From the NCBI RefSeq assembly GCF_001673635.1, contig NZ_LZMH01000083.1, positions 124,001 through 188,000 of the forward strand: DNA of 64,000 bases, written 5' to 3'. A program made the translations under genes and the position numbers. The notes under the pieces were generated by a model that was not told where the DNA came from, searched no databases, and saw only the letters and a list, made by a program, of their open reading frames with translations. Of this stretch, positions 8,588 to 16,376 are shown in pieces (position 1 is the first letter of the stretch; every line of letters begins with the position of its first letter). The stretch is from Mycobacterium asiaticum (lineage in GTDB: Bacteria; Actinomycetota; Actinomycetes; Mycobacteriales; Mycobacteriaceae).

Positions 8588-9237
8588 CGAAACGCGCGGT
8601 TACCGTACCGGTCGAGCGAAACGAATTCCCCCACCGGACGGCGGGTAGTCGGCCCGTACTTGCCCATGGGCCAGCCCAGCGGAACGACCGCGACTGGAGT
8701 CACGTTCCACGGTAAGCCCAGGGCGCGCTTGGCCGCGATCGAATTCCACAACGGCATGGTGATCAACGCCGCGCCCAGCCTGGCCGCGCGCGCGGCCAGT
8801 AGCAGGTTTTGCACCGCGGGATAAATGGAGCCGTAGGCGCTGCTGACCGCAATCGTGGGCCGGGGCGGGATGACGCCCTTGAGGCAGGCCACCACGACGA
8901 CGGGGATGTCTTCGAAGTGGTCGGCCTGCCAGCGCACGGCCTTCTCGATGCGAAGCATCTTCTCGTCCATGCGCTTTTCCAGCGCGCGCTTGTAGATCGG
9001 ACCGAACACGTTCAGCGCCGTCCGATTCAGCCGGCCCAGCTTGGCGACGACCTTGCGGTCCTTGACGACGATGAACTCCCAGTTCTGCGCGTTCGACCCG
9101 GTCGGTGCCTTCATGGCCAGTTCGAGCAGATGCAGCACCAGGGAGTCGTCGACCGGGTCGCTCTTCAGCCGGCGGATGGCGCGCTGGGTGCGCATCGCCT
9201 CCTCCAGCGGCATATTCAAAGGTTCCTGCTGGTTCAT
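8584..9237 (-). CDS. Nitroreductase-family flavoprotein
   Basis: A 217-residue protein of the FMN-dependent nitroreductase fold. MRTQRAIRRLKSDPV near the N-terminus is the FMN-phosphate-binding start motif (R-x-x-R-x-[FI]), and LAMKAPTGSNAQNWEFIVV is the typical second motif. YPAVQNLLLAARAARLGAALIT is the conserved core helix. Such enzymes reduce nitroaromatics, quinones or enoates with NAD(P)H. I chose ATG 9237 (MNQQEPLN) over a start at 9300, because the extra residues look unlike the family and a GGAATCG stretch precedes 9237; ATG 9213 is also possible. It diverges from the GMC oxidoreductase and overlaps the cyclase-LuxR gene by four bases at its 3' end. Confidence 0.85.
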   Translation of the reverse strand: MNQQEPLNMPLEEAMRTQRAIRRLKSDPVDDSLVLHLLELAMKAPTGSNAQNWEFIVVKDRKVVAKLGRLNRTALNVFGPIYKRALEKRMDEKMLRIEKAVRWQADHFEDIPVVVVACLKGVIPPRPTIAVSSAYGSIYPAVQNLLLAARAARLGAALITMPLWNSIAAKRALGLPWNVTPVAVVPLGWPMGKYGPTTRRPVGEFVSLDRYGNRAFR

Positions 9238-9333
9238 CTGTCGATTCCAGCAACTACGCAGGGTCGCGGGCAACACCGAATGTTTGCCCCAGACCATCAC
9301 GGGGATTCGCTAGGGCAGCGACAGGAGGATGAG

Positions 9334-11073
9334 ATGACGCTGGACTACGACGTCCTGGTAATTGGTTCCGGTTTCGGCGGATCGGTGTCGGCGCTGCGCC
9401 TGACCGAGAAGGGCTACCGCGTCGGGGTGGTCGAAGCCGGGCGCCGTTTCGAGGATTCGCAGTTTCCCAAGAACAGCCTGGACCTGCGCAACTTCCTATG
9501 GGCACCCAAGCTCGGCTGCACCGGCATTCAGCGCATCCATGTGCTGCCCGACGTGATCGTGCTGGCCGGCGCCGGTGTGGGCGGTGGATCGTTGAACTAC
9601 GCCAATACCCTCTATGAACCCAAATCCGATGCGTTCTACCGGGATCGGCAGTGGGCGCACATCACCGACTGGCGAGACGAGCTGCAGCCTTACTACGACC
9701 AGGCCAAGCGGATGCTGGGCGTGGTCAGGAACCCGACAATGACGGCCTCAGATCACGCGCTGCGCAAGGTCGCCGACGACCTGGGCGTCGGGGACACGTT
9801 TGGCATGACACCCGTCGGGGTCTATTTCGGTCCGGACAACGTGCCCAATCCCGGTGTGGAGACCGATGATCCGTTCTTCGGCGGAGCCGGACCGCGCCGG
9901 CGTGGCTGCATCGAAGTCGGCGAATGCATGACCGGATGCCGGCACAACGCCAAGAACACCCTGATGAAGAACTACCTCTATCTGGCCGAGCGGGCTGGCG
10001 CGCGGGTGCACGATCTGACCACCGTCACCGCCGTGCGTCCCCGGGCCGAGGGCGGCTATGCCGTCGAGACCGTGCGCAGCGGAGCGTGGCGGCCCAAGCG
10101 CACGGCCGCCACCATCACCGCCGAGCAGGTGATCTTCGCGGCGGGCACCTGGGGAACCCAGCAACTGCTGCACCGGATGAAGGCCAGCGCCACCCTGGGC
10201 CAGATCTCAGACCAGCTGGGGGTCCTGACCCGGACGAACTCCGAAGCGCTGTGCGGCGCTAGCGTCCGGCTGCGGCAGGGCAAAGACGCCGCGTTCCATC
10301 AGGGTGTCGCGATCACGTCCTCGATTCACCCGGACGACAAGACGCACATCGAACCGGTCCGCTACGGCAAGGGCGCGCAATCGATGGGGATGCTGACCAC
10401 CGTCATGACCGACGGTGGCGGTCGCGCACCGCGCTGGTTGCGCTGGCTGGGCCAGGTGATGCGCCACCCCGGGCAGGCCGCCTCCGTGTACGCCGGCCTG
10501 CGCAGCTGGTCGCAGCGCACGGTCATCGCGCTGGTCATGCAGACCGAGGACAACTCGCTGACGCTGTTCCCTAAGCGCAGGCGATTCGGCGGCGTCAAGC
10601 TGTCCTCCCGGCAGGGCCACGGCGTGCCCAACCCCACCTGGATCCCGAAGGCCAACGAGGCGGTCCGACGGCTCGCCGAGGACATCGGCGGCATGCCTTA
10701 CAGCAGCGTCGGTGAGATCTTCGACATCCCGATGACGGCGCACTTCCTCGGCGGCTGCACCATCGGCGACTCACCCGAGACGGGTGTCATTGACGCCTAT
10801 CACCGGATGTACGGCCACCCGGGGCTGCACGTCGTCGACGGGTCGGCGATCTCGGCCAACATCGGGGTGAACCCGTCGCTGACCATCACCGCGCAGGCCG
10901 AGCGGGCGATGTCGTTCTGGCCCAACAAGCACCAAGCCGACACCCGGCCGCCGATCGGCGCGCCCTATCAACGCATCCCGCACATCGCGCCGCAGCACCC
11001 GGTGGTGCCGGCCGACGCCCCGGCCGCGCTGACGCTGCCGCTCGTGGAAAGACCGTCCAGCTCTACGGGGTAA
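9334..11073 (+). CDS. GMC oxidoreductase, ChoD (cholesterol oxidase)-like
   Basis: A 579-residue FAD enzyme close in length and sequence pattern to mycobacterial ChoD (Rv3409c, 578 residues). The Rossmann motif GSGFGGS lies at 11-17. AGAGVGGGSLNYANTLY is the second FAD motif, CMTGCRHNAKNTL the Cys-rich loop, and LGGCTIGDSPETGVID with the late NPSLTITAQAERA are typical of the ChoD branch of GMC enzymes. It would oxidise a 3-hydroxysteroid or related alcohol; in M. tuberculosis ChoD's role in cholesterol breakdown is disputed. ACAGGAGG ends six bases before ATG 9334 and fixes the start. In M. tuberculosis choD lies beside guaB, so this copy is a paralogue or has moved. Confidence 0.88.
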   Translation: MTLDYDVLVIGSGFGGSVSALRLTEKGYRVGVVEAGRRFEDSQFPKNSLDLRNFLWAPKLGCTGIQRIHVLPDVIVLAGAGVGGGSLNYANTLYEPKSDAFYRDRQWAHITDWRDELQPYYDQAKRMLGVVRNPTMTASDHALRKVADDLGVGDTFGMTPVGVYFGPDNVPNPGVETDDPFFGGAGPRRRGCIEVGECMTGCRHNAKNTLMKNYLYLAERAGARVHDLTTVTAVRPRAEGGYAVETVRSGAWRPKRTAATITAEQVIFAAGTWGTQQLLHRMKASATLGQISDQLGVLTRTNSEALCGASVRLRQGKDAAFHQGVAITSSIHPDDKTHIEPVRYGKGAQSMGMLTTVMTDGGGRAPRWLRWLGQVMRHPGQAASVYAGLRSWSQRTVIALVMQTEDNSLTLFPKRRRFGGVKLSSRQGHGVPNPTWIPKANEAVRRLAEDIGGMPYSSVGEIFDIPMTAHFLGGCTIGDSPETGVIDAYHRMYGHPGLHVVDGSAISANIGVNPSLTITAQAERAMSFWPNKHQADTRPPIGAPYQRIPHIAPQHPVVPADAPAALTLPLVERPSSSTG

Positions 11074-11084
11074 CGAAGGCGGGT

Positions 11085-11846
11085 GTGACCGCGCGAAGAC
11101 GGGGACGCGATGATGAGACCGTGCATCCCAGGTTGGCCACGCGCGTGGAACAGTCTCGGCGTTTCCCGCTTCTGCTCTGGCAATTCGACGGGCCACGGCT
11201 GTGTATCTCCTCGGGCCCATTCGGCGGTGGCATCGGTGCTCGGGAGTGGATAGTCAACGCCACGGTTGCGCTGGATTACGCGCGGACCGACCCGGACTGT
11301 CACCTGGCCGAGATCGGCCACGGGCTCGGTCTCGGCGGCACTGGCTGCGGGTTGCTCACCGCCGTCGACGTCACCCGCCACCACGTCGCCGCGGACACCG
11401 GAGTGTGTGCGGCCGCAACGGTCGGACTGTCCAGCCCGACTTGGGCGGCGGCGCTCGATCACGACTTCCGCCGTGAGTTGCCGTCCGGTGCGCGGACGGC
11501 GGCGTTCGCCGGCTATCAGACCGTTGAGTACCGGCCGCTCACCGACGGCGACCCGTACCGGGTGGGGACGATCAACCTGGTGGTCGCGGTGCCGGTGCCG
11601 TTGTCGCCGGCGGCGATGGTCAATGCCGTGGCCACGGCGACCGAGGCGAAGGTGCAAGCGCTATACGAAGTCGGGGTGCGGGCCACCGGAACCGCCTCGG
11701 ACGCGATCGTCGTGCACTGCCCGACGGACGGGCCCGTGGAGGTATTCGGCGGCCCGCGTTCGACGTTCGGAGCGCGGATTGCCCGCGCGACGCACGCAGC
11801 GGTGCTCGCCGGCGCCCGGTCCTGGATTACCGAACCTCCCGGATAA
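11085..11846 (+). CDS. cbiZ: Adenosylcobinamide amidohydrolase CbiZ
   Basis: A 253-residue protein with the CbiZ signature: GPFGGGIGAREWIVN near residue 45, GCGLLTAVDV near 88, GTINLVVAVPVPLS near 160, and ATGTASDAIVVHCP near 205. CbiZ cleaves the aminopropanol tail from cobinamide to give cobyric acid, letting cells reuse scavenged corrinoids. The product re-enters the pathway just before the CobD/CbiB step, and cobD lies 9 kb away. The gene begins 12 bases after the GMC oxidoreductase and may share its transcript. GTG 11085 or GTG 11121 could be the start; no strong ribosome site decides. Family assignment is firm from the motifs. Confidence 0.88.
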   Translation: MTARRRGRDDETVHPRLATRVEQSRRFPLLLWQFDGPRLCISSGPFGGGIGAREWIVNATVALDYARTDPDCHLAEIGHGLGLGGTGCGLLTAVDVTRHHVAADTGVCAAATVGLSSPTWAAALDHDFRRELPSGARTAAFAGYQTVEYRPLTDGDPYRVGTINLVVAVPVPLSPAAMVNAVATATEAKVQALYEVGVRATGTASDAIVVHCPTDGPVEVFGGPRSTFGARIARATHAAVLAGARSWITEPPG

Positions 11847-11892
11847 GTTCGGCGATCGGCAAATACGGCGCTCCGAAGCCCCTTCGGGCAAC

Positions 11893-11898
11893 TATTGT
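11893..11898 (+). promoter_or_regulatory. Putative -10 element for a leaderless start at 11905
   Basis: TATTGT fits the mycobacterial TANNNT -10 consensus and ends six bases before ATG 11905. This spacing places transcription at or next to the start codon. No Shine-Dalgarno sequence is seen before that ATG. Confidence 0.4.
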
Positions 11899-11904
11899 TA
11901 GCTG

Positions 11905-12219
11905 ATGCGGACCCCGGCGCCGATGGTCACGTCCTTGCTGATCGCCGCCTGCGCCACCTGTCCGTCGGCGGCCGCGGACGCAACCTACGGGCCCGGCACG
12001 TACGCGGTGCCCGAGCAACTTCCGCACGGCATCTACACCGCACGTACCGACGTGCGTGATCCCGGTGCGCCGGAATGCACGTTCAGCACCTGGACCAGCG
12101 ATTGGAAACCGATCACCGGCGACAGCGTGGGTCCCTCGCAATCGATCACAGCGGATATCACGCCTACGGTTGGGCACTTCATCACCCACGGCTGCACGCC
12201 GTGGGTCAAAGTCCAGTGA
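11905..12219 (+). CDS. Small exported protein, two-cysteine
   Basis: A 104-residue protein with a signal peptide at about 1-24 (MVTSLLIAACATCPSAAA) followed by a mature domain beginning DATYGPGTYAVPEQLPHGIYTAR. That pattern (PGTY.V...LP.GIY.A) recurs in small secreted mycobacterial proteins of unknown function. Two cysteines in the mature part (near residues 58 and 97) could form a disulfide. The Cys residues in the signal region lack a good lipobox, so secretion rather than lipidation is favoured. The start appears leaderless. The stop codon forms part of a hairpin shared with the convergent acyl-CoA dehydrogenase. Confidence 0.7.
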   Translation: MRTPAPMVTSLLIAACATCPSAAADATYGPGTYAVPEQLPHGIYTARTDVRDPGAPECTFSTWTSDWKPITGDSVGPSQSITADITPTVGHFITHGCTPWVKVQ

Positions 12220-12247
12220 GTCGCGTCGCCGCCTAAGTAGCGACTCA
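12217..12247. terminator. Bidirectional hairpin containing both stop codons
   Basis: TGAGTCGC (12217-12224) and GCGACTCA (12240-12247) are exact reverse complements around a 15-base loop. The first arm starts with the TGA of the upstream gene and the second ends with the reverse-complemented TGA of the convergent dehydrogenase. Both transcripts would end translation in the stem. Confidence 0.5.
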
Positions 12248-13462
12248 GATGGTGTCCGATCCCGGCACCCGCGCCGCCGTCGAGCCAACGTGGTTCATCC
12301 GCCGGATGATCGCGTACTTGTGGACCTCCGTGGGTCCGTCGTAGAGCCGGAATCCGCGGATGTCCCGGAAGATCATCTCGATCGGTGTTTCGTCGGTGAC
12401 GCCGATGCCACCCATGACCTGTATGCAACGGTCGACAACCTTGAAGAGCTCTTCGGACACGAAGGCCTTGCTTATCGAACTCTCGTGCCGCCCCTTGTGC
12501 CCCTGGTCCAGAACCCAGGCCGTGTACCAGATCGCCAAACGGCACTGGGTGAGCGCGATCTCGTTGTCCGCCAACATGAATCCGACGCCCTGATGGTCGA
12601 CGATCGGGCTGCCGAACGCCGTGCGCGTCTTCGCATGCTCTAAGGCGATGTGCTGAGCTCGTGAGGCGGCGCCCAACCAGCGCATCGCATGCGTGAGGCG
12701 TGCCGGGGCCAAACGCATCTGCGCGTACCGCATGGCTTCGCCGACTTCACCGAGCACGTTCGTCGCGGGCACCCGCAGGTTGTCGAATACGACCACGCCG
12801 TGCCCTTCGACGTAGTTGCGGTCCATGGAGTTCATCACTCGTTCGATGACGATGCCTCCGGAGCCCGGGTCGTCACCCTTGGCGAGGAACAACGTTGGTC
12901 CGCTGCGGTTTCCGTCGTCGACCACGTTGGCCATGACGATCCAGGTGCCCGCGCCGTTGGCTCCCGTAATGAGCCACTTGCGGCCGTTGATGACGTAGGA
13001 GTCGCCGTCCCGTCGCGCCTCGGTGAGCAGTTGTGAGGGATCCGAACCCGCCCCGCCGGGCTCGGTCATGGCGAAAACGGAGCGAAACTGCCCGTCGAGG
13101 ACGGGTTTCAGGAAAACTTCGGCCTGCTCGTCGCTCGTCAACTTGTCGAGCAGGAACATGTTCCCTTCGTCCGGTGCAGCGCAGTTCATCGCGACCGGGC
13201 CGAGGGTGGACCATCCGGCCGCCTCGTAGATCACCGACTGCTCGACGTGCGAGATGCCCTTGCCGCCGAACCGCGGGGACGCCTGCGGAGTGAGCAGCCC
13301 CTGCCTGCGGGCCAACTCGACGAGCTCCTGCCGTAACTCGTCGTTGGGACCGTGCTGGGTGAGCCGCGGATCGCGCTCGTAGGGAACGATTTCGTCAATG
13401 ACGAACTGGCGAACACGTTCCCCGAGTGCCGTCAGTTCCTGGGGTATCGAGAAGTCGATCAC
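12245..13462 (-). CDS. Acyl-CoA dehydrogenase, ACAD10/11 type
   Basis: A 405-residue acyl-CoA dehydrogenase. Domain order is normal: N-terminal helices, beta domain with VFAMTEPGGAGSDPS and WLITGANGAG (FAD and acyl contacts), and C-terminal helices with QVMGGIGVTDETP and the end motif LYDGPTEVHKYAI. The variant end motif (YDGPTEVH rather than YEGTNEI) is typical of the ACAD10/11 branch. In animals these are fused to an aminoglycoside-phosphotransferase-like kinase and process 4-hydroxyacyl-CoAs through a 4-phospho intermediate; Pseudomonas LvaA/LvaC does the same as separate proteins. The next gene upstream is such a kinase, 25 bases away, so this pair probably carries out that chemistry. Confidence 0.88.
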   Translation of the reverse strand: MIDFSIPQELTALGERVRQFVIDEIVPYERDPRLTQHGPNDELRQELVELARRQGLLTPQASPRFGGKGISHVEQSVIYEAAGWSTLGPVAMNCAAPDEGNMFLLDKLTSDEQAEVFLKPVLDGQFRSVFAMTEPGGAGSDPSQLLTEARRDGDSYVINGRKWLITGANGAGTWIVMANVVDDGNRSGPTLFLAKGDDPGSGGIVIERVMNSMDRNYVEGHGVVVFDNLRVPATNVLGEVGEAMRYAQMRLAPARLTHAMRWLGAASRAQHIALEHAKTRTAFGSPIVDHQGVGFMLADNEIALTQCRLAIWYTAWVLDQGHKGRHESSISKAFVSEELFKVVDRCIQVMGGIGVTDETPIEMIFRDIRGFRLYDGPTEVHKYAIIRRMNHVGSTAARVPGSDTI

Positions 13463-13487
13463 GGAGCCGTCCTGTTCGTGTAAGGGA

Positions 13488-14576
13488 TCAAATGTGTTCT
13501 TTTGAAAGAGAATCCGCGGTCACCGCCAAAACAGACGTCGCAATGCGGTTGAACGCGGCGTATTTCGGGCCAACGAGAGCCCCGCGCTGATGCAACACAA
13601 ACATCTGCTGCCAGGCGATCGAGAGCCGCAATCGGCCCAACGCCAGGTAAAACCCCACCGGTACCGCCTCGCGTCCTGCCGCGGCGAAGTACTGTGCAGC
13701 GAGCGCCTTTCGGTCTGGGAAGCCTGGCTGCAGTGAGGGAGCCAGTCCGAGTTCGCGGATGACTTCCGCGTCGTCGGGTTGCGCCCAGTAGGACAGCGTG
13801 ACGCCGAGATCGAAGAGCGGATCGCCGAGTGTCGACATGTCCCAGTCGATCACAGCGGCAGCCGCGCCCGTTGCATCGAAGATCACATTGTCGAACTTGA
13901 AATCATTGTGCAGCACAGTTGGTTTCACACATGGCTTGGGTGCGGCGGCCTCCAGCCAGGACACGATGTGCTCGACCGTCGTCGGCGGCGATCCGTCGAA
14001 CGCATTGTGCGCCCGCCGGTTCCAACCGCCGATCTGTCGTGTGATGAATCCGTCCGGCCGTCCGAGTTCCCTTAGCTCAGGAAGTGCGTCCAGCTCGATC
14101 GAGTGCAGGTCTGCAAGTGCGGTCACGAATTCGTCGGCAAGCCGGGCGGCGGGGACATGCGCGAGTTGCTCGGGAACCGTGTCGGACACGACGGTGCCCC
14201 GCCGGTATTCGATCAGCTGGAATGGGCAGCCGAGTACCGAAGTGTCCTCGCAATAAGCGACCGCCCGCGGAGCGCGACCGTAATGCCCGTGCAGTCGACT
14301 CAACACGCGAAATTCCCGCGCCATGTCACTGGCCCCCTCGGCCAGCGGTCCGCTCGGCGGGCGGCGAAGGACCAGGGGTTGGCCGTCAACCCAGATCAGG
14401 TAGTTCAGGTTGGCCAGGCCGTTCGCGAATTGGCGGGGCTCGGTCGCGTCGAGCGTCATTCCGCGTCCATGTAGCCAAGCGTCGAGTGCGTCCCAGTTCT
14501 GCGGTACGGAGTCGGCGCGGAAGCTGTGTTCCGCCACGGCGGCTTCAGAGTCACCACGATCGCGGCGTGTCGTCAT
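13488..14576 (-). CDS. APH-family kinase, partner of the ACAD10/11-like dehydrogenase
   Basis: A 362-residue kinase-like protein of the aminoglycoside-phosphotransferase superfamily. The N-lobe has FANGLANLNYLIWVDGQPLVLRR, with a Lys/Arg-type nucleotide contact. The catalytic loop is HNDFKFDNVIFD (HxDxxxxN) and the metal motif is VIDWDMSTLGDP. This matches the kinase half of ACAD10/11 and LvaA, proposed to phosphorylate the 4-hydroxyl of 4-hydroxyacyl-CoA. GGAGGAG ends seven bases before ATG 14576, so I prefer that start to TTG 14600. It is first in a two-gene operon with the dehydrogenase. A small-molecule resistance role is unlikely given this neighbour. Confidence 0.86.
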   Translation of the reverse strand: MTTRRDRGDSEAAVAEHSFRADSVPQNWDALDAWLHGRGMTLDATEPRQFANGLANLNYLIWVDGQPLVLRRPPSGPLAEGASDMAREFRVLSRLHGHYGRAPRAVAYCEDTSVLGCPFQLIEYRRGTVVSDTVPEQLAHVPAARLADEFVTALADLHSIELDALPELRELGRPDGFITRQIGGWNRRAHNAFDGSPPTTVEHIVSWLEAAAPKPCVKPTVLHNDFKFDNVIFDATGAAAAVIDWDMSTLGDPLFDLGVTLSYWAQPDDAEVIRELGLAPSLQPGFPDRKALAAQYFAAAGREAVPVGFYLALGRLRLSIAWQQMFVLHQRGALVGPKYAAFNRIATSVLAVTADSLSKEHI

Positions 14577-14792
14577 CAAGGCTCCTCCGGCCGACGTCAA
14601 TGTCGTGCGTATCCCTTGAGGCTTCTGGTGCCAGATCGCCCGCGAATGTCGGGATATCGTCGATTAGCCCCATCACGGTACTCACGTTCCAGATCCCGGC
14701 ATCGAGGTGTCACCCTCGTACACCACACTGTCGAGGCCATGGCGGCACACCCGATCGGACAATAAACTTCGGCCCCGAAGGCGAGGTTGGCA

Positions 14793-15254
14793 ATGAGGCG
14801 GCGGTTCAGATTGGTGGTTGCAATCCTGGGCGCCCTACTTGCCACCAGCTGCCAGACACCTTCGAGACCCGGGCGCGCCGACGAGAACACGCCCGCCACA
14901 ACACCGCTCGAGATTCGTCACGACCTGGATCCGTTGACGTCCAGATTCCCGCTGATCGGCCATCCGTTGTCGGCGTCGTGGGTGACATGGAACAACGCAT
15001 CGGGCCGATCCCCTGGGCCGACCACTTACTGGATTGACGCAGTGATAACCCTCGAACCGAGCACAACAACGGCTTTGGTCTCCCAGTATCAGGCCACCGA
15101 TCATGGGTTACGCCCCGCCGTCCAGGCCATTCTCCAGTCCGATGTTCCGGCCGGGCCGTTCCTGACGGGAACCGCCCTTGACGATGCGTTTGGCGCCGCC
15201 GTCTACCTGGATCAACACGACAACCAGCTAGTCATCAAATGGGTCCGTAACTAA
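14793..15254 (+). CDS. Putative lipoprotein of unknown function
   Basis: A 153-residue protein starting MRRRFRLVVAILGALLATSC. The lipobox LATSC puts the lipidated cysteine near residue 20, after a basic n-region and a hydrophobic core. The mature part contains HPLSASWVTWNN and ends DNQLVIKWVRN; the pattern of a predicted beta-sandwich is plausible but unproved. A GCGAGG stretch precedes ATG 14793; the in-frame TTG at 14787 is less likely. The 216 bases between it and the divergent kinase gene hold promoters for both but no further gene that I can support. It is the last protein gene of the accessory block before tRNA-Val. Confidence 0.68.
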   Translation: MRRRFRLVVAILGALLATSCQTPSRPGRADENTPATTPLEIRHDLDPLTSRFPLIGHPLSASWVTWNNASGRSPGPTTYWIDAVITLEPSTTTALVSQYQATDHGLRPAVQAILQSDVPAGPFLTGTALDDAFGAAVYLDQHDNQLVIKWVRN

Positions 15255-15260
15255 CTTTCG

Positions 15261-15286
15261 CCGCGAGTAGCCGAGATGACTCGCGG
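15261..15286. terminator. Hairpin between lipoprotein gene and tRNA-Val
   Basis: CCGCGAGT (15261-15268) and ACTCGCGG (15279-15286) pair exactly around a 10-base loop. It lies just after the lipoprotein stop and 23 bases beyond the 3' end of the minus-strand tRNA, so it could end both transcripts. There is no T-run. Confidence 0.5.
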
Positions 15287-15308
15287 CCGCCGCGACATAC
15301 GCAATGAG

Positions 15309-15380
15309 TGGGCGCGGACGGTATCGAACCGCCGACCGCTGGTGTGTAAAACCAGAGCTCTACCACTGAGCTACGCGCCC
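15309..15380 (-). tRNA. tRNA-Val (anticodon TAC)
   Basis: On the minus strand a full cloverleaf is present over 72 bases. The acceptor arms GGGCGCG and CGCGCCC pair exactly. The D arm is GCTC...GAGC, the anticodon stem CTGGT/ACCAG encloses loop TTTACAC with TAC at positions 34-36, and the T arm contains GGTTCGATACC. The discriminator base is A and no CCA is encoded. The gene marks the right edge of the accessory block and could have served as an integration target, but no integrase gene or duplicated 3' end is visible. Confidence 0.95.
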
Positions 15381-15429
15381 TTATGCCCCGGCGCAGGCTA
15401 CACGCCGAAGGGCCCAGCACTCAAAACGC

Positions 15430-15891
15430 TCAACCCTGCACGGCCGCCAACGCCTGCCGCCACAGCCCCTGATCGCGGGGCTCACCCGGCTGCTTCATCT
15501 CGGCAAATCGGATGATCCCCGACCGGTCCACCACGAAAGTGCCCCGGTTGGAGACACCGGCGACGTCGTTGAACACCCCGTAAGCCTGACTGACCGCACC
15601 ATGCGGCCAGAAATCGGATAAAACCGGAAAGGTGAAACCGCTCTGCACGGCCCAGATCTTGTGGGTGGGCGGCGGTCCCACCGAGATGGCCAGCGCCGCG
15701 CTGTTGTCGTTCTCGAACTCGGGCAGGTGATCGCGCAGCGCATCCAGCTCGCCCTGGCAGATCCCGGTGAACGCCAGCGGGAAGAACACCAGCAGCACGT
15801 TCTTGGCGCCGCGGTAGTCGCTCAACGCAACCGGTTGCTGGTTCTGGTCGCGCAGGCTGAAGTCGGGTGCGGTAGCTCCGACGTCGAGCAT
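15430..15891 (-). CDS. ahpE: One-cysteine peroxiredoxin AhpE
   Basis: A 153-residue thioredoxin-fold peroxidase. The catalytic motif FFPLAFTGICQGELDALRDH holds the peroxidatic Cys45 within the PxxFTxxC pattern; no resolving cysteine follows, as expected for AhpE. RGTFVVDRSGIIRF carries the conserved Arg that polarises the peroxide. M. tuberculosis AhpE (Rv2238c, 153 residues) reduces organic hydroperoxides and peroxynitrite and is regenerated by mycothiol/mycoredoxin. ATG 15891 is the start: it overlaps the upstream gene's stop by one base (TGATG), and residues further upstream in the frame are low-complexity shadow. It forms a coupled pair with the DUF3052 gene. Confidence 0.96.
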   Translation of the reverse strand: MLDVGATAPDFSLRDQNQQPVALSDYRGAKNVLLVFFPLAFTGICQGELDALRDHLPEFENDNSAALAISVGPPPTHKIWAVQSGFTFPVLSDFWPHGAVSQAYGVFNDVAGVSNRGTFVVDRSGIIRFAEMKQPGEPRDQGLWRQALAAVQG

Positions 15892-16301
15892 CAGCGCTTC
15901 CCGGTCCGCGATTTCGGCTGGACCAGGCGGCTGGCACTCCAATTGCCCAGATTCACCGACGAAGTCGGCATCAGGCCCGCGGTGGGTGCCGCCTCGGCGA
16001 TATCGGCGGGCAACACATGCCCGGGCCGGCCGGTCTTGGGCGTCAGCACCCAGATCACGCCGTCCTCGGCCAGCGGGCTGATCGCGTCCATCAGGATGTC
16101 CACCAGGTCCCCGTCGCCGTCGCGCCACCACAGCAACACGACGTCCACGACTTCGTCGGTGTCCTCATCGAGCAACTCGCTGCCGCAGGCATCCTCGACG
16201 TCGGCACGGATGTCGTCGTCGGTGTCCTCGTCCCAGCCCCACTCCTGCACGACCTGGTCCCGTTGGATGCCCAATTTTCGAGCGTGATCCGCCGCGACCA
16301 C
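15891..16301 (-). CDS. DUF3052 family protein
   Basis: A 136-residue acidic cytosolic protein matching the DUF3052 family of actinobacteria, equivalent in place to Rv2239c. Features are LGIQRDQVVQEWGWDED, a strongly acidic run near residues 22-52, VVLLWWRDGDGDLVDILMDA, and VIWVLTPKTGRPGHV. The conserved tryptophans and the acidic patch suggest a protein-binding role, but the function is unknown. The start is at GTG 16301 or nearby and the stop is shared with the ahpE start, so the two are translated together. Conserved pairing with a peroxidase hints at a redox or stress role, which is inference. Confidence 0.85.
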   Translation of the reverse strand: MVAADHARKLGIQRDQVVQEWGWDEDTDDDIRADVEDACGSELLDEDTDEVVDVVLLWWRDGDGDLVDILMDAISPLAEDGVIWVLTPKTGRPGHVLPADIAEAAPTAGLMPTSSVNLGNWSASRLVQPKSRTGKR

Positions 16302-16376
16302 CGTGGAACCTCCTCAACAAACCACACGACAAGCGACGACCGTTATCGTCGCACAGGCACCTCAGAGTTCATACGG

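Noticed and set aside
8809..9333. Upstream extension of the GMC oxidoreductase frame
   Set aside because: It is antisense to the nitroreductase, and a strong ribosome site sits directly before ATG 9334.
14597..14899. Minus-strand 100-codon frame between the kinase and lipoprotein genes
   Set aside because: It overlaps the lipoprotein signal region and the promoters, with no motif or ribosome site.
15276..15515. Plus-strand 79-codon frame over tRNA-Val
   Set aside because: It lies across the tRNA and the ahpE end and has no coding features.
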